Shown piece after piece: positions 43,583 through 46,203 of a stretch of DNA of 46,203 nt (position 1 is its first letter; the number at the start of each line of letters is the position of its first letter). The notes under the pieces were generated by a model. The model saw nothing but the letters and a program-made list of their open reading frames with translations. It did not search any database and was not told the DNA's origin. Origin of the DNA: Deltaproteobacteria bacterium (GTDB taxonomy: Bacteria; Desulfobacterota; Dissulfuribacteria; Dissulfuribacterales; QOAL01); assembly GCA_027028245.1 (NCBI GenBank), contig JALVJO010000109.1:1-46203 (forward strand), read 5' to 3'. A program made the position numbers and the translations under genes.

Positions 43583-44218
43583 TTATGACTGCTGACCGCT
43601 TAGTTTGGCTTCAAAATCCGGATGAATGGGATAACCGAGCTCCTTAGCCTTGGACATGGCCTGGCTTGCCCTTTCCAGGTCACCCTTGTAATAGCAGGCT
43701 ACTGCCAGGTTGTTGAAGGCAAGGCCGAATTCCGGAGCAAGGCTCACGGCCTTCTCGGCCACTTCAACTGCCTTGTCGAGATCATTCAATTCCACCAATA
43801 CAGTTGCATAATTGGTAAGGGCCGGCACCATCTCAGGCTTTTCCTGCAGGGCCTGCTGGAAATATTCAGCAGCGTCCTCCCATTTTCCCATCTGAAGATA
43901 GGCTGAACCAATATTGGCCATTGCCTCTGCAGCTGCAGGATGGGCATTGAGGGCCTCCTTGTTTTCCCTGATCCCTTCTTCCAGGCGACCCATCTGGAAA
44001 AACAGGGTCCCGAGGTTTATACGGATTTCAAAGGAGGCGGGATCCAGTTTGAGGGCCTGCTGAAAACTCGATATGGCATCATCCACCCTGCCGGCCTTCC
44101 AGTAGGCAAGTGCCAAACGATGATGGGCCACCACCGAATTCTTGTTTTCTCTAACCTCTTTTTCAAGATCCTGGATAATCTTATCCAGGTCACCTGATTT
44201 TATTGGATTTTGAGCCAT
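43583..44218 (-). CDS. TPR-repeat protein
   Basis: A 211-aa soluble protein with about five tetratricopeptide repeats (such as AHHRLALAYWKAGRVDDAIS, IRINLGTLFFQMGRLEEGI, AMANIGSAYLQMGKWEDAA, AFNNLAVACYYKGDLERAS). No signal peptide or catalytic motif is present. AGGAGG lies 5 bases before the ATG. It begins a minus-strand pair with the HEAT/TPR gene 20 bp further on, between dsrOP and dsrABD, and may help assemble or position the sulfite-reduction proteins; that is inference from position only. Confidence 0.88.
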   Translation of the reverse strand: MAQNPIKSGDLDKIIQDLEKEVRENKNSVVAHHRLALAYWKAGRVDDAISSFQQALKLDPASFEIRINLGTLFFQMGRLEEGIRENKEALNAHPAAAEAMANIGSAYLQMGKWEDAAEYFQQALQEKPEMVPALTNYATVLVELNDLDKAVEVAEKAVSLAPEFGLAFNNLAVACYYKGDLERASQAMSKAKELGYPIHPDFEAKLSGQQS

Positions 44219-44506
44219 TATTCCTCCTGGTATATTTCGCCTTTAACCGGCGCTGCATTTATATTAAAATCTTGAGGGAACAACCTCTGAACGGAAACTC
44301 ACAAATTAACACAGATCAATAAATTTCCCAAACTTTAAAAAAAAGCAAATTAGAGATAAATTTTCGAACCATGAGCACCTAGGGCATGAAAGAAGGCAGA
44401 ACATTTATTATCTGCTGCCATGTCTTCAATAATAAAGTCATTGCAGGCCTTCCAGAAGCCGCACCAGATTAAACATGAAGCAGGAAGTGTTTCCCAAGTG
44501 GGATTC
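44219..44506. other. AT-rich gap between the TPR gene and the candidate selenoprotein
   Basis: Holds the TPR gene's ribosome site (minus strand) near 44222. A 28-codon plus-strand frame at 44386-44472 (starting MKEGRTFIICCHVF) has no visible SD and does not join the downstream frame; it may be a gene remnant. GAGG/CCTC (44274-44287) is a small stem. No promoter boxes stand out. The frame of the selenoprotein candidate is open back to an ATG at 44420. Confidence 0.4.
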
Positions 44507-44821
44507 ATGCCCTCAATACTCGAAGGAAACATTATTGCACAATACAAGGCAAAAACGGCTGAAAATACAGCAAAGGATAAAGACCCAGTGAGCCAACCTG
44601 AACCTGAAACGCCGCCTCAAAGCGAGGAACAAGAAGGTTTGACATGCCTTTTGTGCGGAGGCCCGGCCCAGCTCCAGGGCCGGTGAGCCAATGCTAAGGT
44701 ACTCTGCAGGTCCTGCGGAGTAGAACTTCCCGCTTCTCATTACAGCGAGCAGATCGAGGAATTAAAGGACAAAATGATATGCGAATTCAATAAGGGGGCA
44801 GATGAAACAGGCAGCCCCTGA
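44507..44821 (+). CDS. Candidate small selenoprotein (zinc ribbon with in-frame UGA)
   Basis: A 104-codon frame runs from ATG 44507 (or GTG 44498, which has AGGAAG 10 bases upstream) to TGA 44819-44821, broken only by a TGA at 44684-44686. Translating that TGA as selenocysteine gives C47-x2-C50 (CLLCGG), U60, C67-x2-C70 (CRSCG), then a helical tail LPASHYSEQIEELKDKM. Coding-like composition continues on both sides and the second CxxC pair completes a zinc-ribbon pattern. A hairpin downstream of the TGA fits a bacterial SECIS. Desulfobacterota commonly use selenocysteine. It lies in the 640-bp gap between dsrP and the TPR gene, on the opposite strand. The alternative is a pseudogene with a nonsense mutation. 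Function unknown; a redox or metal role is inferred. Confidence 0.5.
44696..44728 (+). promoter_or_regulatory. Candidate bacterial SECIS element
   Basis: TACTCTGCAG (44700-44709) pairs with CTGCGGAGTA (44713-44722) over 10 bp (one T-G wobble) around the loop GTC. AAG/CTT (44696-44698, 44726-44728) extends it below a small internal loop. The loop G is 24 bases after the TGA, inside the 16-37 range usual for bacterial SECIS. The apical GCAGGUC followed closely by CUGC is very like the E. coli fdhF SECIS (GCAGGUCUGC). All seen by eye; no folding was run. Confidence 0.5.
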
Positions 44822-44832
44822 GGAGCTGCCTG
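44808..44832. terminator. Hairpin between the candidate selenoprotein and dsrP
   Basis: CAGGCAGC (44808-44815) pairs with GCTGCCTG (44825-44832) around CCCTGAGGA, which contains the stop codon of the selenoprotein candidate. On the minus strand it follows the dsrP stop by 31 bases and leads into TTTC. The T-runs on both sides are weak, so it is a moderate terminator candidate for either direction. Confidence 0.5.
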
Positions 44833-44862
44833 CTTGTATTCCATATTTATATCTTGCTTTGT

Positions 44863-46023
44863 TTAGACCCTTTGCTCCTCCTCCCTGACAGAGATGGTTA
44901 CCTTATAGAGCACCGTGAGTATGAGTCCCCCCACAGCCCAGATGGCGGTAGCGATGGTGATTTCAGGGAACGTGGGATGATATTCAGTTATCATCTCAAG
45001 GGGGTTTGGTATGAAACCGCCTATGACCAGACCAACACCCTTATCAATCCAGGTTGCCAGGAAAACACATGCACATCCTATTGCGAGCCAAAGAGGCCTT
45101 CTCCTGATAGGAGGAACCAGAAGTATGAATATGCCGGCAAAACCGATGACGATGCATGCCCTCATAAAGGGAACCAGATTGCCGTATTCTCCAATACCCC
45201 AGAAAAGGTATTCCAAGGTTGCCTTGTGGCCCGGGATATTGCTGTAAAAGGCTGTGAAGAATTCCATACCCATGAAGAAGAAGTTTACGATCATGGCGTA
45301 GCAGATGGTACGGGCAATATTCTGCAGTGCTTCCTCGCCTGGATCAAACTTGGTAACCTTTCTGACAAACAGAAGGATCATGACCAGGAGAGAAGGCCCG
45401 GCTGCAAATGCAGATGCCAGAAAGCGGGGTGCCATTATGGCTGTCAGCCAGAAGTGCCTTCCTGGAAGACCTGCGTACAGGAATGCCGTAACTGTATGAA
45501 TACTGATGGCCCATGGGATGGAAAGATATATGAAGGGCTTCACCCAGCCCGGGCATGGAAGCCCCTTCTTGTCGGCAAGCAATGTATTGTACCCGCATAT
45601 TATGTTAATGATCAAGTAGCCGTTAAGGACGATCATGTCGTAGAACAGCATTGAATGAGGCGTGGGATGCAGAACCACGTTCATCATTCTCATGGGCTGC
45701 CCGATATCGACTACGATAAACAAGAGACACATTACCACTGCGGCAATGGCCAGGAACTCTCCGAACACCACCACCTTTGCGTACTTGGTATAGTGATGCA
45801 GGTATTTCGGAATGACCAGCATTACGGCCCCGGCTGCAACACCGACAAAGTAGGTGAACTGTGCGATATACACTCCCCAGGAGATATCCCGGCTCATGCC
45901 GGTAATTCCCAGACCGACCTTTAACTGGTAGAGATAGGCTAAAAATCCGGCCCCTATTATACAGAGTAAGAATATCACCCATCCCCAGTAAACAGATGAT
46001 CCTTTTAATGCCTTTTCAATCAT
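44863..46023 (-). CDS. dsrP: DsrP, NrfD-like membrane subunit of the DsrMKJOP complex
   Basis: Integral membrane quinone-interacting subunit, 386 aa with about ten helices (for example WVIFLLCIIGAGFLAYLY, GVAAGAVMLVIP, ICYAMIVNFFFMGMEFFTAFY). The PF03916 NrfD pattern is clear: SRDISWGVYIAQFTYFVGVAAGA and the later GHKATLEYLFWGIGEYG. DsrMKJOP links the quinone pool to the DsrC trisulfide cycle. It follows dsrO by 12 bp with GAGG 5 bases upstream of the ATG, and the other subunit genes (dsrM, K, J) presumably lie beyond the window's right edge. Hairpin 44808-44832 may end the transcript. Confidence 0.92.
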   Translation of the reverse strand: MIEKALKGSSVYWGWVIFLLCIIGAGFLAYLYQLKVGLGITGMSRDISWGVYIAQFTYFVGVAAGAVMLVIPKYLHHYTKYAKVVVFGEFLAIAAVVMCLLFIVVDIGQPMRMMNVVLHPTPHSMLFYDMIVLNGYLIINIICGYNTLLADKKGLPCPGWVKPFIYLSIPWAISIHTVTAFLYAGLPGRHFWLTAIMAPRFLASAFAAGPSLLVMILLFVRKVTKFDPGEEALQNIARTICYAMIVNFFFMGMEFFTAFYSNIPGHKATLEYLFWGIGEYGNLVPFMRACIVIGFAGIFILLVPPIRRRPLWLAIGCACVFLATWIDKGVGLVIGGFIPNPLEMITEYHPTFPEITIATAIWAVGGLILTVLYKVTISVREEEQRV

Positions 46024-46035
46024 GATGACCTCGCA

Positions 46036-46203
46036 CTATACCAGATAAAATACTGATGGTTTGGTTCCAAGTTCCAGTTTGCGCCTGAGGGAAACCCTCT
46101 CCCGAAGAATCTTTCTCACGTTGGAATTTTCATCTGCCAGGTTTCCAAAGTGCATCACATCAGGACAGGCCTCCACACAGCCCGGCTGTTTGCCCTCTGC
46201 AAG
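46036..46203 (-). CDS. dsrO: DsrO, periplasmic 4Fe-4S protein, C-terminal part
   Basis: Only the last 55 codons before the TAG at 46038-46036 are inside the window. They read LAEGKQPGCVEACPDVMHFG and later KPSVFYLV. The cysteine pair in GCVEACP and the following MHFGN are the C-terminal part of a ferredoxin-like 4Fe-4S protein of the DsrO/HmeA type, here next to dsrP. DsrO carries electrons between the cytochrome DsrJ and the membrane subunits. The upstream part is beyond the right edge. Confidence 0.85.
   Translation of the reverse strand, partial: LAEGKQPGCVEACPDVMHFGNLADENSNVRKILRERVSLRRKLELGTKPSVFYLV

Noticed and set aside
44386-44472. 28-codon frame starting MKEGRTFIICCHVF
   Set aside because: Too short, no SD, in a different frame from the selenoprotein candidate; kept only as a note in the gap entry.

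Overview
The window reads as a chromosomal segment of an anaerobic, sulfite-reducing Desulfobacterota (deltaproteobacterial) organism. The strongest evidence is dsrA, dsrB and dsrD (37485-40311) with dsrP and the end of dsrO at the right edge (44863-46203). A family II manganese pyrophosphatase, a short anaerobe-type ThiC, a B12-binding radical SAM protein and split GlyQ/GlyS fit the same group. DsrD points to the reductive type of Dsr; sulfate reduction and sulfur disproportionation cannot be told apart from this window. No tRNA, rRNA, CRISPR array or prophage was seen.

Left part (1-11.5 kb): the start of tuf, rpsG and rpsL on the minus strand, without fusA between rpsG and tuf; then coaX, a PilZ protein, a SLOG-fold protein, feoA, an unknown small protein, a B12/radical SAM enzyme and a gate-type membrane protein. 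These are followed by a three-part secreted protein (M1-like metallopeptidase, ChaN-like haem-binding domain, PDZ), a ZnT9-type cation efflux protein, a stand-alone receiver protein and queF.

Middle part (11.8-28.2 kb): an unrecognised 401-aa protein; the minus-strand cell-division and envelope operon ftsE-ftsX-envC-ctpA-yibQ; a pilT/pilU-like pair with a zinc-ribbon/receiver protein; then a tight operon of trmJ, a periplasmic ABC-type binding protein without permease, a sensor kinase, an NtrC-type regulator and a TonB-dependent receptor.

Right part (28.2-46.2 kb): a TPR protein, ppaC, thiD, thiC, glgC, glyQ-glyS, a methyltransferase, then dsrABD, two divergent YkgJ cysteine-cluster proteins, a zinc-ribbon/HEAT/TPR protein, a TPR protein, a candidate selenoprotein and dsrO-dsrP.

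Two things stand out as possibly undescribed. First, beside dsrP a 104-codon frame with two CxxC pairs is interrupted by one in-frame TGA. Downstream of the TGA lies a 10-bp hairpin with a GUC loop at the spacing expected of a bacterial SECIS, which suggests a small zinc-ribbon selenoprotein. Second, three copies of a roughly 223-bp element with 17-bp terminal inverted repeats (one with an 8-bp target duplication, in the queF leader) form a MITE-like family.
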